Shown piece by piece: positions 24,839-34,548 of a DNA stretch of 64,000 nucleotides. Under the pieces are notes generated by a model that was given only the letters and a program-made list of their open reading frames with translations, was not told the origin of the DNA and did no database searches. The stretch spans positions 557,931 through 621,930 of the forward strand of contig SJCO01000003.1 in NCBI GenBank assembly GCA_005217565.1. Direction: 5' to 3'. Both the position numbers and the translations under genes were made by a program. Source of the stretch: Puteibacter caeruleilacunae (GTDB lineage Bacteria > Bacteroidota > Bacteroidia > Bacteroidales > Prolixibacteraceae). How positions within the stretch are numbered: the first letter of the stretch is position 1; each line of letters opens with the position of its first letter.

Positions 24839-26647
24839 CTAAATACCTTTTTCAATATAAATATAATAGGCATTAGTTAGCTTGCCATCTTTCTGAACAA
24901 GCCACGCGGTTAAGTCAGTTTCTCCACTTTTAACTTCCACGCTAAGGCTTACAACTGATTTGGTATTATCCACATCAACAGAATATTCTTCTTCTCCTAT
25001 TTTCACATAGGCTTTCTTAAATTGAATCGCTTTCCCTCGAACCCGAGCGTCAGTATAATCTGTTGCTGGTATTTCATCATCAATATCACTACCAAGAGCA
25101 TATCCACTTTCTAAGGGCCATCGACTTAAGCTGATTTTATATTTACCACCTTTAGTAAAATTAACCAATAATTTGGCTGGTTTTATGGGGATCCCCTGAC
25201 GAATCATTTTCTGGTTATAATTGGGATATTCATCCTCAGAATGAATATCCATACAGGTGATCACATCTAGTGATTCACCATCCAATTCTATAACAGAATA
25301 CTTTGTTTCTGCTATTACATCTTCCCACCAATCATTATAGAAATCATTCATTTCTTTTGCCTGTTCCGGATATTGGTCTACCACATTAACTAGCTGTCCG
25401 GGATCCTTACTTAAATTATACAGTTCATTTCCGTTAACCAGCCTCCAATCTCCAGCCATGACACAACTTTGTTTTCCTTTTATAGGCCAAGGAACGCGTT
25501 GTGTATCTGTGACAAGCATTCGCTTTTTAGTTTTTTTACCATGCAATATATAAGAACTTATATCAGTACCATCTAAAACTTTTTCTGGATCAAATGAAAT
25601 ACCCGCCATTGATGCCAAAGTAGGTAAGATATCTACATGTGCAGTTAATTCGTTCAATGTTTTTCCACCAACACTTCCTCCTTGAGGCCATCTTATTATA
25701 AAAGGGACTCTATGTCCACCATCATATTCACTGGCTTTTCGTCCTCTCATTCCTGCATTATATCCATAAACTTGACCAGTTTTTTTATTTTTTTTATAAC
25801 CATTAGAGGTACCATTATCTGTTGTATAAATTACAATCGTGTTTTTATCTATTTTCAGTTCTTCTAGTTTCGCCAACAATTGCTTGAAGTTATCATCAAT
25901 ATTGGTAATCATACCATAAAAACGTTTTTGGCTCTCTAAAATTCCCTCTTCGTCTTCATACAATTTGTAATATTCTTCAGGCACATTATAAGGTGAGTGA
26001 GGAGCATTCAAACTTAGATAACAGAAGAAAGGTTGGTCTTTTTTATTCTCAATGAACTTCATAGCTTCGCCAAACCATACATCTGTGCAATATCCTTGCT
26101 TTTTCTCTGGTTTACCATTTCTAAAATAGCTATCATCAAAGTAATCGTTATCCCAGTAATCAGGTGTCTGCCCTATGCCTCCACCTCCATGGTAAAAAGC
26201 TTCATCAAAACCTCTGTCATGGGGAAGAAACGGGTGATTGTCGCCCAAGTGCCATTTCCCAAACATTCCTGTGCTATATCCGTTCGCCTTAAACACATCA
26301 GCCATTGTTACTTCATCCTTATTTAGAATTGAAGCTCCAATGATAGTATGCCAGGCACCATTTCTGTTGCAATTTCGTGCAGTCATTAATCCTGCACGAG
26401 AGGGAGCACAAGTTGTTCCCACATGGTAATTTGTAAGACTAATCGATTGTTTGGCAAATGCATCTATTGTAGGTGTCTTGATAACAGGATTTCCTGTATG
26501 CCCCAAGTCTCCATACCCCTGATCATCGGTAATAACGATTATGACATTAGGTTTATCAACTACATCTTCCTGATGTTTTGTTGTACAGGAACAGTTATTC
26601 AAGGCCAATATTACAAATAGAATATAAATAAAACTTAAACGATTCAT
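24839..26647 (-). CDS. S1-family sulfatase (PUL sulfatase 3)
   Basis: 602 residues. ITDDQGYGDLGHTGN for the metal site, and the variant C-A-P-S-R site (C80) in TTCAPSRAGLMTARN, where Ala replaces Ser at +1; the variant still has the Pro/Arg needed by the maturase. MFGKWHLGDNHPFLPHDRGF and YTTDNGTSNGY follow. The C-terminal ~130 residues (KYKISLSRWPLESGYALG, then YSVDVDNTKSVVSLSVEVKSG) form a beta-sandwich-like extension. A Cys-rich export signal (ILALNNCSC) is present. It is the only one of the five with this Cys-Ala site, so its substrate group is probably different. Confidence 0.92.
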   Translation of the reverse strand: MNRLSFIYILFVILALNNCSCTTKHQEDVVDKPNVIIVITDDQGYGDLGHTGNPVIKTPTIDAFAKQSISLTNYHVGTTCAPSRAGLMTARNCNRNGAWHTIIGASILNKDEVTMADVFKANGYSTGMFGKWHLGDNHPFLPHDRGFDEAFYHGGGGIGQTPDYWDNDYFDDSYFRNGKPEKKQGYCTDVWFGEAMKFIENKKDQPFFCYLSLNAPHSPYNVPEEYYKLYEDEEGILESQKRFYGMITNIDDNFKQLLAKLEELKIDKNTIVIYTTDNGTSNGYKKNKKTGQVYGYNAGMRGRKASEYDGGHRVPFIIRWPQGGSVGGKTLNELTAHVDILPTLASMAGISFDPEKVLDGTDISSYILHGKKTKKRMLVTDTQRVPWPIKGKQSCVMAGDWRLVNGNELYNLSKDPGQLVNVVDQYPEQAKEMNDFYNDWWEDVIAETKYSVIELDGESLDVITCMDIHSEDEYPNYNQKMIRQGIPIKPAKLLVNFTKGGKYKISLSRWPLESGYALGSDIDDEIPATDYTDARVRGKAIQFKKAYVKIGEEEYSVDVDNTKSVVSLSVEVKSGETDLTAWLVQKDGKLTNAYYIYIEKGI

Positions 26648-26678
26648 CAGTAGTCAGATTTATAATGTATTAATTAAA

Positions 26679-28073
26679 TTATTTAGGTAATTCTGCTTTC
26701 CAAGCGTCCCAAAGAGAAATCAATGTCTCTACTATATCGGGATTTTCGCTAGCAAGATTATGATTTTCAAACACGTCTTCCGAAATGTTATATAACTCAA
26801 TACGATCTCGTTCTTTATTTGCCAGTAGTTTCCAATCCCCTTGTCTTACGGCCATTATGGGCCATCTGTTTGCCTGATATGGATTATCATTTACAACAGG
26901 AAATCTCCATTCCCAGAACAATGGTTTTGTTCGTTTAAAAGGGATATTTTCAAAGATTGATACAAAACTCTCTCCATCTGGTTTATATCCGGCAGGAAGT
27001 TTTTTTCCTGCCAATTCACAAAATGTAGGTAAAAGATCCACAGCAGACATCACGCTTTGATTTTCAACTTTACCGGCAGCTACATGTCCTGGCCAACGAA
27101 CGATAAAAGGTACATTCACTCCACCTTGAAAAATATCTACTTTTCGGCCTTTTAGTCCTCCTGTCGAACCAACATATAATGCTGGCGGCACATGAGCAGG
27201 TCCGTTATCGCTGCTAAAGATAACCAGAGTATTATCATCCAGTCCCATTTCTTTTAGAGCACTCATTAATCGTCCAACGTGATAATCTGCGTCAGTCAAT
27301 ACTGCATAATAAGTCTCTTTATTAGGTTCCATTCCAACATAAGGAGCGCGTTGTTCATCAGATGGCCAAAGTGGAGTATGAGGATCTTTCAACCAAAGAT
27401 TAATATACATTGGTTTCTTTCCTTTATTTCGTTTTATAAAGTCGATGGTTGCATTAACAGCAATCCTACTTGAACTTTGGACCCAAGTAGTATCATCATC
27501 CATATACCGCGTTGTAGGCCACAACTGGTCACCTTTCCATGTCGGACCATTACCATTCCACACCCGAGTTTCATCGTAGCCATACACTTTTGGCTCTGGA
27601 GCGGACAAATCACCATGAGGCAAACCTCCTCCCCCCAAGTGCCATTTACCAAAATGAGCAGTAACATAACCGCCTTCCTGCATTAAGCGAGGCAGATAAA
27701 CTGGCAAATTTTCATCTAACCAGTTAGGCATACCACGCCTTTCATTCACTTCATTCCCAGCAAAATGACCATGAACCCTATGTCTTGCGGGGAAATGTCC
27801 GGTTAACACAGAAGATCGACTTGGAGAACAAACGCCACTAGTTACATGGAACTGTGAATATCTTGTTCCCTCAGAGGCTAATTTATCAAGGTATGGTGTA
27901 TTAACTTCCTTATGACCATAGCATCCAAGATCACCAAATCCCCAATCGTCTGCAAAAATAAAAAGTATGTTGGGTTGTTCTTGTTCCTGTTCTTTTATTT
28001 TACTACATGATAGTAAACCGAATAGAACAAATGCCATTAAGTAAAAGCTTAGTGTTCTAATAATTGCCTTCAT
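26679..28073 (-). CDS. S1-family sulfatase, lipoprotein (PUL sulfatase 4)
   Basis: 464 residues. Lipobox at VLFGLLSC; IFADDWGFGDLGCYG for the metal site; C82 in GVCSPSRSSVLTGHFPARH; HFGKWHLGGGGLPHGD; FSSDNGPAHVP. It shares the unusual ARHRVHGHF / GMPNWLDEN block with sulfatase 5 (ARHSIHRHF, GMPDWLDPT), which makes the two close paralogues by tandem duplication. It lies in the middle of the PUL in the same direction as all neighbours. The position of the sulfate it removes is not known. Confidence 0.92.
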   Translation of the reverse strand: MKAIIRTLSFYLMAFVLFGLLSCSKIKEQEQEQPNILFIFADDWGFGDLGCYGHKEVNTPYLDKLASEGTRYSQFHVTSGVCSPSRSSVLTGHFPARHRVHGHFAGNEVNERRGMPNWLDENLPVYLPRLMQEGGYVTAHFGKWHLGGGGLPHGDLSAPEPKVYGYDETRVWNGNGPTWKGDQLWPTTRYMDDDTTWVQSSSRIAVNATIDFIKRNKGKKPMYINLWLKDPHTPLWPSDEQRAPYVGMEPNKETYYAVLTDADYHVGRLMSALKEMGLDDNTLVIFSSDNGPAHVPPALYVGSTGGLKGRKVDIFQGGVNVPFIVRWPGHVAAGKVENQSVMSAVDLLPTFCELAGKKLPAGYKPDGESFVSIFENIPFKRTKPLFWEWRFPVVNDNPYQANRWPIMAVRQGDWKLLANKERDRIELYNISEDVFENHNLASENPDIVETLISLWDAWKAELPK

Positions 28074-28389
28074 TTCAATTTATTCTTATTTTCTCCCTTA
28101 ACTTTAATCCTAATCCATGAATATAAGTGTTAGATACCCTTATCTCCTATAATATTCTTTTGCAGAATTTTCATCATTCCCTAAATTGATCATGTATCTT
28201 CTAGCCTATATATTTACGTGCAGCAACATGAACCAAATCCATCGTCATACTAGGCATATTAGCTTTATTTTCTCCCTCATACAGACGAAAAGACATTACT
28301 GTTTATGTTACATGTATTAATAATGTAGATATAATAGTCCCCCCTAAGGATGCTTTAACTATTATATCTACTGAGTCAATTCTATGCTT
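28074..28389 (-). other. Intergenic region between sulfatases 4 and 5 with a hairpin and a possible gene scrap
   Basis: 316 bp without an intact gene. A perfect 14-bp inverted repeat gtagatataatagt (28325-28338) and actattatatctac (28358-28371) lies just downstream of the sulfatase 5 stop, with a 19-nt loop and no T-run. On the minus strand 28296-28201 reads as a 31-codon frame (starting MSFRLYEGENKANMPSMTM) whose style resembles a protein end; I do not recognise it, and it may be chance. Confidence 0.45.
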
Positions 28390-29769
28390 TTAATTATTAC
28401 TTTTCCTCTGATTCGAAATACAGCTAGCTTTGGGCTCCCGTGGTAAGGTTTCTTTCCAATCGTACAATATTTCATACAACTCTTTTACGATATCTGGATT
28501 TGCTTCTGAAACATTATTGTGTTCAGCCCAATCTTCTTCTAAATTATATAGTTCCGTTTTTCCTAACTTCTTGTTAGTAATCAACTTCCATTTGCCTTTT
28601 CTTATTCCCAAGTGTGGCCATAAATACTCTCGGTTATGCATTCCTTTCCATTCCCAAAATATCGGTTTCTCCCTCTTAAATCCTTCTCCTTTTATAGCCG
28701 GTAAAAAACTTTCGCCATCAGGGGAATAACTTTTAGGTAAATCCAATCCGGCTATATCCAGAAAAGTTGGGAGTATATCAACAGCAGTTATAACTGAGCT
28801 AGTGTTAATCTTACCGGCAGGTACAACATTTGGCCAATGTACAATAAATGGAACTCGCACTCCTCCTGCAAAAAGAGACCGTTTTTGCCCTTTTAATCCA
28901 CCTGTTTCACCTACACAATAATAGCTACCCAACCCGTTTTTACCCTTCTTCTTATGGTTTTCTTTACCTGGCCATTCAGGTCCATTATCACTACTAAAAA
29001 TAACTAAAGTATTTTCATCAATATTTAGTTCCTTTAGTAAATCAAGAACAGCGCCAACACCTGCATCTCCTTCCGCCACAACAGCAGCGTAAACCTTTTT
29101 CCGTTCATCCAGATCTTTAAATTGTTCCAAATATTCCTGCAATGGGAAATGTGGTAGGTGTGTCTCATGAAGCCACAGATTGACAAAAAACGGTTTATTC
29201 TTATTTTTTCTTATAAATTTCAGGGCTTCTGGGACAGCCTCTGATGTTTTTATTTGTTCTCCAGGGATATTGAATGCCGCATATTCATCATAACCATATT
29301 GCTCAGGCATTGGAGCATCATTTATAGTACTGTTAGTCAAGTGCCATTTTCCAAAATGTCCGGTTTTATATCCCGCATTTTTTAACATCCTCGGCAACAT
29401 AGGTGCAGTCGGATCAAGCCAATCAGGCATCCCTGTTTCAATGTGATGTTTAATATTGGCAAAATGGCGATGGATACTATGGCGAGCAGGAAACTGCCCT
29501 GTCATTACTGCTGTCCTACTTGGAGAACAAACTGGATGGTTTACTGTAAAATTACTGAAGTCCATTCCTTCATCAATCATGCGATCCAGATTTGGCGTTT
29601 TACAAAACGAACTCCCGTGCTTTCCTATGTCACCGTAACCCCAGTCATCAGCAAAGATGAAAATAATATTAGGCCTTGTTTTAGTATCCTTTTTATCAGA
29701 TCCGACAACCTTACCACATATTATAAAGAGACTGCATATTAAAGTGATAATTATTTTTTGCTTTTTCAT
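28390..29769 (-). CDS. S1-family sulfatase (PUL sulfatase 5)
   Basis: 459 residues from ATG 29769. A reading from 29844 would overlap the upstream glycosidase gene and lengthen the protein before a clean signal peptide (IIITLICSLFIICGKVVG), so the later ATG is used. IFADDWGYGDIGKHG for the metal site; C81 in PVCSPSRTAVMTGQFPARH; HFGKWHLTNSTIND; FSSDNGPEWPG. It is the paralogue of sulfatase 4 and begins 4 bp after the stop of the GHL15-like gene, so translation is probably coupled with it. Confidence 0.92.
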   Translation of the reverse strand: MKKQKIIITLICSLFIICGKVVGSDKKDTKTRPNIIFIFADDWGYGDIGKHGSSFCKTPNLDRMIDEGMDFSNFTVNHPVCSPSRTAVMTGQFPARHSIHRHFANIKHHIETGMPDWLDPTAPMLPRMLKNAGYKTGHFGKWHLTNSTINDAPMPEQYGYDEYAAFNIPGEQIKTSEAVPEALKFIRKNKNKPFFVNLWLHETHLPHFPLQEYLEQFKDLDERKKVYAAVVAEGDAGVGAVLDLLKELNIDENTLVIFSSDNGPEWPGKENHKKKGKNGLGSYYCVGETGGLKGQKRSLFAGGVRVPFIVHWPNVVPAGKINTSSVITAVDILPTFLDIAGLDLPKSYSPDGESFLPAIKGEGFKREKPIFWEWKGMHNREYLWPHLGIRKGKWKLITNKKLGKTELYNLEEDWAEHNNVSEANPDIVKELYEILYDWKETLPREPKASCISNQRKSNN

Positions 29770-29773
29770 AAAT

Positions 29774-30934
29774 TTATTTTTTTTGTATAATTTCTGCTTC
29801 TCTTGTTTCAAGATTAATTCGAACGGTCTGGTGTTCAAACTCACGTGTTATTTCCCAACCATTATATTTAGCATCTCCAAGCGGCTTCCCAAGTGGCCTA
29901 TCAAATTCAGAATACCAATCTAAACATCCATATTGCATTCTGTAGCCCCAATTATAGATGAAAAATGCATTCTCTTGCGCACCAACCAAAAAGGCAGCCA
30001 AGGGAAATGTAATTCTTTCTTTTGCCAGCTTCCGTTTTTCTTTTTCTTCAAAGTCCATAAATTCCTTATACGACGAGGGATAACACGGCCAGCCCTTAAA
30101 AATAACTATCTTACCCATTTTCCCGGCTCTTTCCAGTTCCTGGATATCGCGTAACATACATTCTTTACTTGCACTTTGAGAATGTCCAAAATGCTCAAGC
30201 ATTATAGCATCTACATAATCTAAATAATCACCTAAATAATCAGCTTTCAAATTTCGTTCGGGTTTTGACCTTATTCCGTTGTAGAAAATTAATTTATCTG
30301 GTCCTATTTTATCTCTTGTTTGTTTTATCATAGTTTTTAATCCTCGCTGGATAGCTTCGTATTTTTCATCTCCCCATAATTTTTTATTCTTAGGATCTGA
30401 AATCTGAGGAAATGCATCCATAAAAACACCATCAGTACTTCCTTCAATTACCGCTTTTGAAGCAACATCTACCCACCATTTTCTTACCTCAGGATTTGAA
30501 AGGTCGTACCGTTTATACTGACCTTGCTTTAAGTCAAGTTTACCGTCTTTAGTTTTCAACCACCATTCTGGATGTTTTTCATATTCATGATGAGCATAGT
30601 ACATTGGATAATCCAGAAAAGCATTCCAGTAAAAAATTACTTTCATATCTGGATTTAACTTTTTAAATTGTTGAGTTTCTTTCTCTATGACATCTTCTGT
30701 ATTTTCAAATTGTCCAATTGCATGAGCTTTTTCCAAACAAATAATATTTGAATGTTTGGCAATAAACCTGGCTTCACGGGGAGTTAATAATCCGGATTTT
30801 TTCCCAAAATGAAAGGCAAGTGGAACTTTATCCCAACTAAAATCCGGGTAATTCCTATTTGTTTCCTGTGCCACAAGAACAGCATTACTAAGAATTAGTA
30901 AAATTAAAAAACTCAATATATTCTTCATCATCAT
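29774..30934 (-). CDS. Putative glycoside hydrolase, GHL15-like TIM barrel
   Basis: 386 residues. Signal peptide MMMKNILSFLILLILSNAVLVAQ. The body resembles the DUF4015/GHL15-type putative glycosidases: LAFHFGKKSGLLTPREARFI, NPDMKVIFYWNAFLDYP, the acidic TDGVFMDAFPQISD at a barrel strand end and VDAIMLEHFGHS. The Asp in FMDAF and the Glu in LEHF are candidate catalytic residues. No family member with this exact assignment is known to me, so the activity is unproved. Its place between the GH29 gene (8 bp gap) and sulfatase 5 (4 bp gap) argues for direct participation in the same glycan pathway. Confidence 0.7.
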   Translation of the reverse strand: MMMKNILSFLILLILSNAVLVAQETNRNYPDFSWDKVPLAFHFGKKSGLLTPREARFIAKHSNIICLEKAHAIGQFENTEDVIEKETQQFKKLNPDMKVIFYWNAFLDYPMYYAHHEYEKHPEWWLKTKDGKLDLKQGQYKRYDLSNPEVRKWWVDVASKAVIEGSTDGVFMDAFPQISDPKNKKLWGDEKYEAIQRGLKTMIKQTRDKIGPDKLIFYNGIRSKPERNLKADYLGDYLDYVDAIMLEHFGHSQSASKECMLRDIQELERAGKMGKIVIFKGWPCYPSSYKEFMDFEEKEKRKLAKERITFPLAAFLVGAQENAFFIYNWGYRMQYGCLDWYSEFDRPLGKPLGDAKYNGWEITREFEHQTVRINLETREAEIIQKK

Positions 30935-30942
30935 ATTATAAA

Positions 30943-32712
30943 CTATAAGGTTATGGGACTAATGGTTACTGATTTTAAACTTGACGATTCTGGATCTCCA
31001 TCAACCAGAGAAACAGTAATTGTATGTTTTCCCGCTGACTTAAACTCAAGAATTCCCATATTATATTCGACATACTTTTCAGTTGCAGCCTGTTGGTTTT
31101 GCACCATCACCCCTTCGTCAGAATTTAATTTCCATACAAGCCGACCTTCTCCTTTATAATCAAGATATACATAATAATAGCCAGGCTCAATCACGTCAAC
31201 TGTCCATGTCACTTCTCCTTGATCTTCCCAATTACTTACTTGCGTTACATGTTTCCACTCTCCAAACTTTTCCATCCACCGTATATCTTTTCTTTTGGCA
31301 TTTGATACATCAATGGCCAGTTCAACTGGTAATTTTGATTGATAGTTAGGCATAACCGAGACTTCGCTTTCAACTGTTGCAGTAGCTGCTTTACCGTCAA
31401 GTTTTACCTCAATAACTGATATTGGTATATCAGCAGGTTTATACGGAAGGTTAAACACAATACAATTGTTTCTTTTTTCGAACTTAATTGTTTTAGCTTT
31501 CCCATCGTTAAGTATCCTGGCTTGCAGAATAGTACTTTTCAAGCCAGGCAAATATAGTTTTCCATCAAGTGGCCAATCAAAAACAGAAAGATATAATGAA
31601 TTACCGTTTGTAGTAACATCTCCCCATGGTAAAGCATGTCCCCATGGCGAACTTCCTGCATTGTAGATAACTTGAGGGTATTTATTTATCCACTTTCCTG
31701 CTTCCTGCAAAAATTCAACGGCTATCTCTGGAACAACTCCATCTCCATTAGGACCGATGTTGAACAAATAAGTACCACCTCGACCAACTGTTGATATCAG
31801 CCGTTGAAGAATTACTCTTGGACTTTTAAAGTTATTATCATACCATGCATAAGACCAGGAATCATTATTGGTATCGCAAGTCTCCCAAAGCCCATCAATG
31901 TTCACTGTTGGAATCATCATATCTCCATGAGTCTCATAATCTCCTAAATCATAGCCAATTCTGCTACATAGCATAGCATTAGGTTGAAGCTTACGCACTA
32001 ACTCTCCTAACTCTATGACCAACTCTTTTTTTATATTACCTGGAGTATCGAACCAAATAAAATCTATATCTCCATAGTTGGTACAGATTTCTTTAACTTG
32101 CGGAATACATTTTTTGTAGAAATAATCTTCGAATGTAGCAGTAGATCCGTCAATGTTATATTCAGGGCCGTTAGTTGCCCCCGGTGCCGTCCAATCTTGA
32201 TTATGAGAATAATAAAACCCGAAACCAAGTCCAAGTTCTTGACAAGCTTTAGAAAGCTCTTGCATAGGATCACGTCCAAACGGTGTTGCATCAACAATAT
32301 TAAAACTATCGACATCTGAATGGAACATCGCGAATCCTTCATGATGCTTACTCGTTATAATAATATATTTCATCCCAGCCTCTTTTGCTAACTGGGCTAT
32401 CTCTTTTGCATTAAATTCTCCAGGATTAAATGTTTTAGCAATACGTATATATTCACTAACAGGGATACCCGCCATACGAGGATTCATGATCCATTCACCT
32501 ATACCATAATATGTTTTCTGATCCCATACTCCTGCCAATTTTGAATAAAGTCCCCAGTGTATAAACATTCCAAAATTACTTTCATCAAATAACTTTGTCT
32601 TCTCAACCTGTCTCTCATTTATTCTTTCAGTTTTCTCTCCCAGCTCTTTAGCTGAGAGAGAAAACACTAGAAATTTAAATATAAATACTAATACTATATT
32701 CTTCATTTCCAT
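30943..32712 (-). CDS. Alpha-L-fucosidase (GH29)
   Basis: 589 residues from ATG 32712, which gives a signal peptide (MKNIVLVFIFKFLVFSLSA); ATG 32706 is equally possible and a reading from 32751 is longer without reason. GH29 signatures: WFDESNFGMFIHWG-type start (FDESNFGMFIHWGLYS), TSKHHEGFAMFHSDVDSFN, FYYSHNQDW, and the catalytic nucleophile Asp (D222) in DFIWFDTPGN. A C-terminal beta-sandwich of ~120 residues follows. It cleaves terminal alpha-L-fucose, with retention of configuration. It is the first enzyme after SusD, supporting fucose in the target glycan. Confidence 0.94.
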   Translation of the reverse strand: MEMKNIVLVFIFKFLVFSLSAKELGEKTERINERQVEKTKLFDESNFGMFIHWGLYSKLAGVWDQKTYYGIGEWIMNPRMAGIPVSEYIRIAKTFNPGEFNAKEIAQLAKEAGMKYIIITSKHHEGFAMFHSDVDSFNIVDATPFGRDPMQELSKACQELGLGFGFYYSHNQDWTAPGATNGPEYNIDGSTATFEDYFYKKCIPQVKEICTNYGDIDFIWFDTPGNIKKELVIELGELVRKLQPNAMLCSRIGYDLGDYETHGDMMIPTVNIDGLWETCDTNNDSWSYAWYDNNFKSPRVILQRLISTVGRGGTYLFNIGPNGDGVVPEIAVEFLQEAGKWINKYPQVIYNAGSSPWGHALPWGDVTTNGNSLYLSVFDWPLDGKLYLPGLKSTILQARILNDGKAKTIKFEKRNNCIVFNLPYKPADIPISVIEVKLDGKAATATVESEVSVMPNYQSKLPVELAIDVSNAKRKDIRWMEKFGEWKHVTQVSNWEDQGEVTWTVDVIEPGYYYVYLDYKGEGRLVWKLNSDEGVMVQNQQAATEKYVEYNMGILEFKSAGKHTITVSLVDGDPESSSLKSVTISPITL

Positions 32713-32769
32713 TTCATTTGAAAATAATCTTATACCATTATTGTCTTTCAAATACGATAGTAGTTCCCA

Positions 32770-34446
32770 TTAATACCCTTCATTCTGAACCCAACCATTC
32801 TCTTTGTTTAGATTGAGTTCGGTTTCAGGTATAGGAAATAACCATTCGTGGTCAGGCCATACCTGAGTTCCGGTATACTCAGCATGAGAATTAACAAAAG
32901 CAATAGCAGCACCATCAGATTTTTCCCACTTAACAGCTATATTAGCCGTCTCTGTTTTCAAACGATTTGTTCTCACAAGATCAAATTTTCTCTTACATTC
33001 AGCATGAAATTCAACCCTTCGTTCATGCCAAACTGCTTTTCTAAAATCTTCTTGCGATAAACCACCAGGCAGATCTGCCAAACCTGCCCTATTCCTAACC
33101 TCATTAATAGCATCATATGCATCATCTCCATTCACGCTGGCTTTTACTTCATTTGCAGCTTCAGCATAGATAAGCAGAGCATCAGCATAACGATACATAA
33201 TAAAGTTAACATTTGTATTCATGAAAGTGGTATTCTCTTTTCCAAGGAAATAATCTGTATCAACATATTTTCTAAAAGTTGGCTGACATAAATAATTATC
33301 TCCCTCAGGTGTAATATACCTGGTCATTAAGCCCCAATCCTTTCTTTCATCACCGGCTTCAAAACTTCTCCATAAATCTACACTCGGAATAAACATTCCA
33401 CTTGCGGCAGGTTTTCCTGGAAATCTCATCTGAATCACATTCTTTTTAATCCCTTCTTTTAGAAGTGGTTTTGCACCACCTTTACCCCAAAACTTTAGAC
33501 CATTAGAAAAAGGAGAGCATTCCCTTGTAATCCAGGATCCAAATCCACCTTCATTTATATGTGCTAACTCCATCATAGATTCTTTGGAAAATGGATTCTC
33601 CAAACTCCATGGCACTCCACATGCAGGAGTTATATTTTTACCATTTACAATTGGTGCTGTAACCAATTCATGAGGAGAATTATCAATTATCTCTTTAGCT
33701 TTATCTCTCGCTAAAGCCCAATAGCTTGCATCACCTTGAACAAATTCACCCTGAGAACTTCGTCTCCATCCGGCTCTCGTAAGATAAACATCGGCAAGGA
33801 TAACCTTTGCAGTCCATTTGGTTATTCTTCCTTTATGCAATTCATCCTGGCAATTCTCCTCTGCATATTTAAGATCAGGAACAATAATTTCGTCGTATAT
33901 TGATTCTACATTTGTTCTTGGTAAACTATAATCCTCCTTACCCTTTACAATATGAACCACCTTTGGGACATCCCCATAAGCACGAACTAAGTGATAGTAA
34001 AACAGCGCTCTTAATGCCTTTGCTTCACCAACAATTGCATTTCTTTTAGCCTCGTCCATTTCAATATTTGGGACATTATGAATTACCATATTGGCACGTG
34101 ATATCCCAACCCAGAAAGAAGAATACATCTTCCAAGCATCAAACCAACTGTGAGAACTTGTAATACTATGGCTCATCCAGGCTGCAAAGTTGTTTCGTCT
34201 TACCTTACTCGTTACATCATCTGTTGCAACATCTACTGCTGGCCACCATCGTCCGTATATTGAATTTGAACTACCATCATTAAGCGCCTTGTAAACTCCA
34301 TCGCAACCTGTTCTTGCATCCGATTCAGTTTTCCAATAGTTTGTTGAAGAAATAAAAGTCGGAGGATTTTCTTGAAGAAAATCTTCACAAGAAGACATCG
34401 CGAATACTATAAATAAAAGTAACAGTATATTTTTCATTTTTTTCAT
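32770..34446 (-). CDS. SusD/RagB family outer-membrane glycan-binding lipoprotein
   Basis: 558 residues. Lipobox FAMSSC with an acidic EDFLQENPPTF following, typical of SusD proteins. The TPR-like helical SusD fold is seen in SDARTGCDGVYKAL, EAKALRALFYYHLVRAYGDVP, and the C-terminal FAECKRKFDLVR-like segment (AECKRKFDLVR) and HEWLFPIPETELN. It binds oligosaccharides at the cell surface and forms the lid of SusC. It is separated from the upstream susC-like gene by ~100 bp containing a strong hairpin (34489-34530). Confidence 0.95.
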   Translation of the reverse strand: MKKMKNILLLLFIVFAMSSCEDFLQENPPTFISSTNYWKTESDARTGCDGVYKALNDGSSNSIYGRWWPAVDVATDDVTSKVRRNNFAAWMSHSITSSHSWFDAWKMYSSFWVGISRANMVIHNVPNIEMDEAKRNAIVGEAKALRALFYYHLVRAYGDVPKVVHIVKGKEDYSLPRTNVESIYDEIIVPDLKYAEENCQDELHKGRITKWTAKVILADVYLTRAGWRRSSQGEFVQGDASYWALARDKAKEIIDNSPHELVTAPIVNGKNITPACGVPWSLENPFSKESMMELAHINEGGFGSWITRECSPFSNGLKFWGKGGAKPLLKEGIKKNVIQMRFPGKPAASGMFIPSVDLWRSFEAGDERKDWGLMTRYITPEGDNYLCQPTFRKYVDTDYFLGKENTTFMNTNVNFIMYRYADALLIYAEAANEVKASVNGDDAYDAINEVRNRAGLADLPGGLSQEDFRKAVWHERRVEFHAECKRKFDLVRTNRLKTETANIAVKWEKSDGAAIAFVNSHAEYTGTQVWPDHEWLFPIPETELNLNKENGWVQNEGY

Positions 34447-34488
34447 CTTATTTAAATTGTCTATTCATTAAAATATAAGATGTAACTG

Positions 34489-34530
34489 GCATGACATTTA
34501 GACTCAAATGAGTCAAACCTTTTGTCATGC
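34489..34530 (-). promoter_or_regulatory. Hairpin between SusC- and SusD-like genes
   Basis: Outer arms gcatgaca (34489-34496) and tgtcatgc (34523-34530) enclose a palindrome gactcaaatgagtc (34501-34514). The nested structure has no T-run. Between a susC and a susD this is a candidate RNA processing or differential-expression element; not proved. Confidence 0.5.
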
Positions 34531-34548
34531 TCGTTTCATTTTAAAGAT

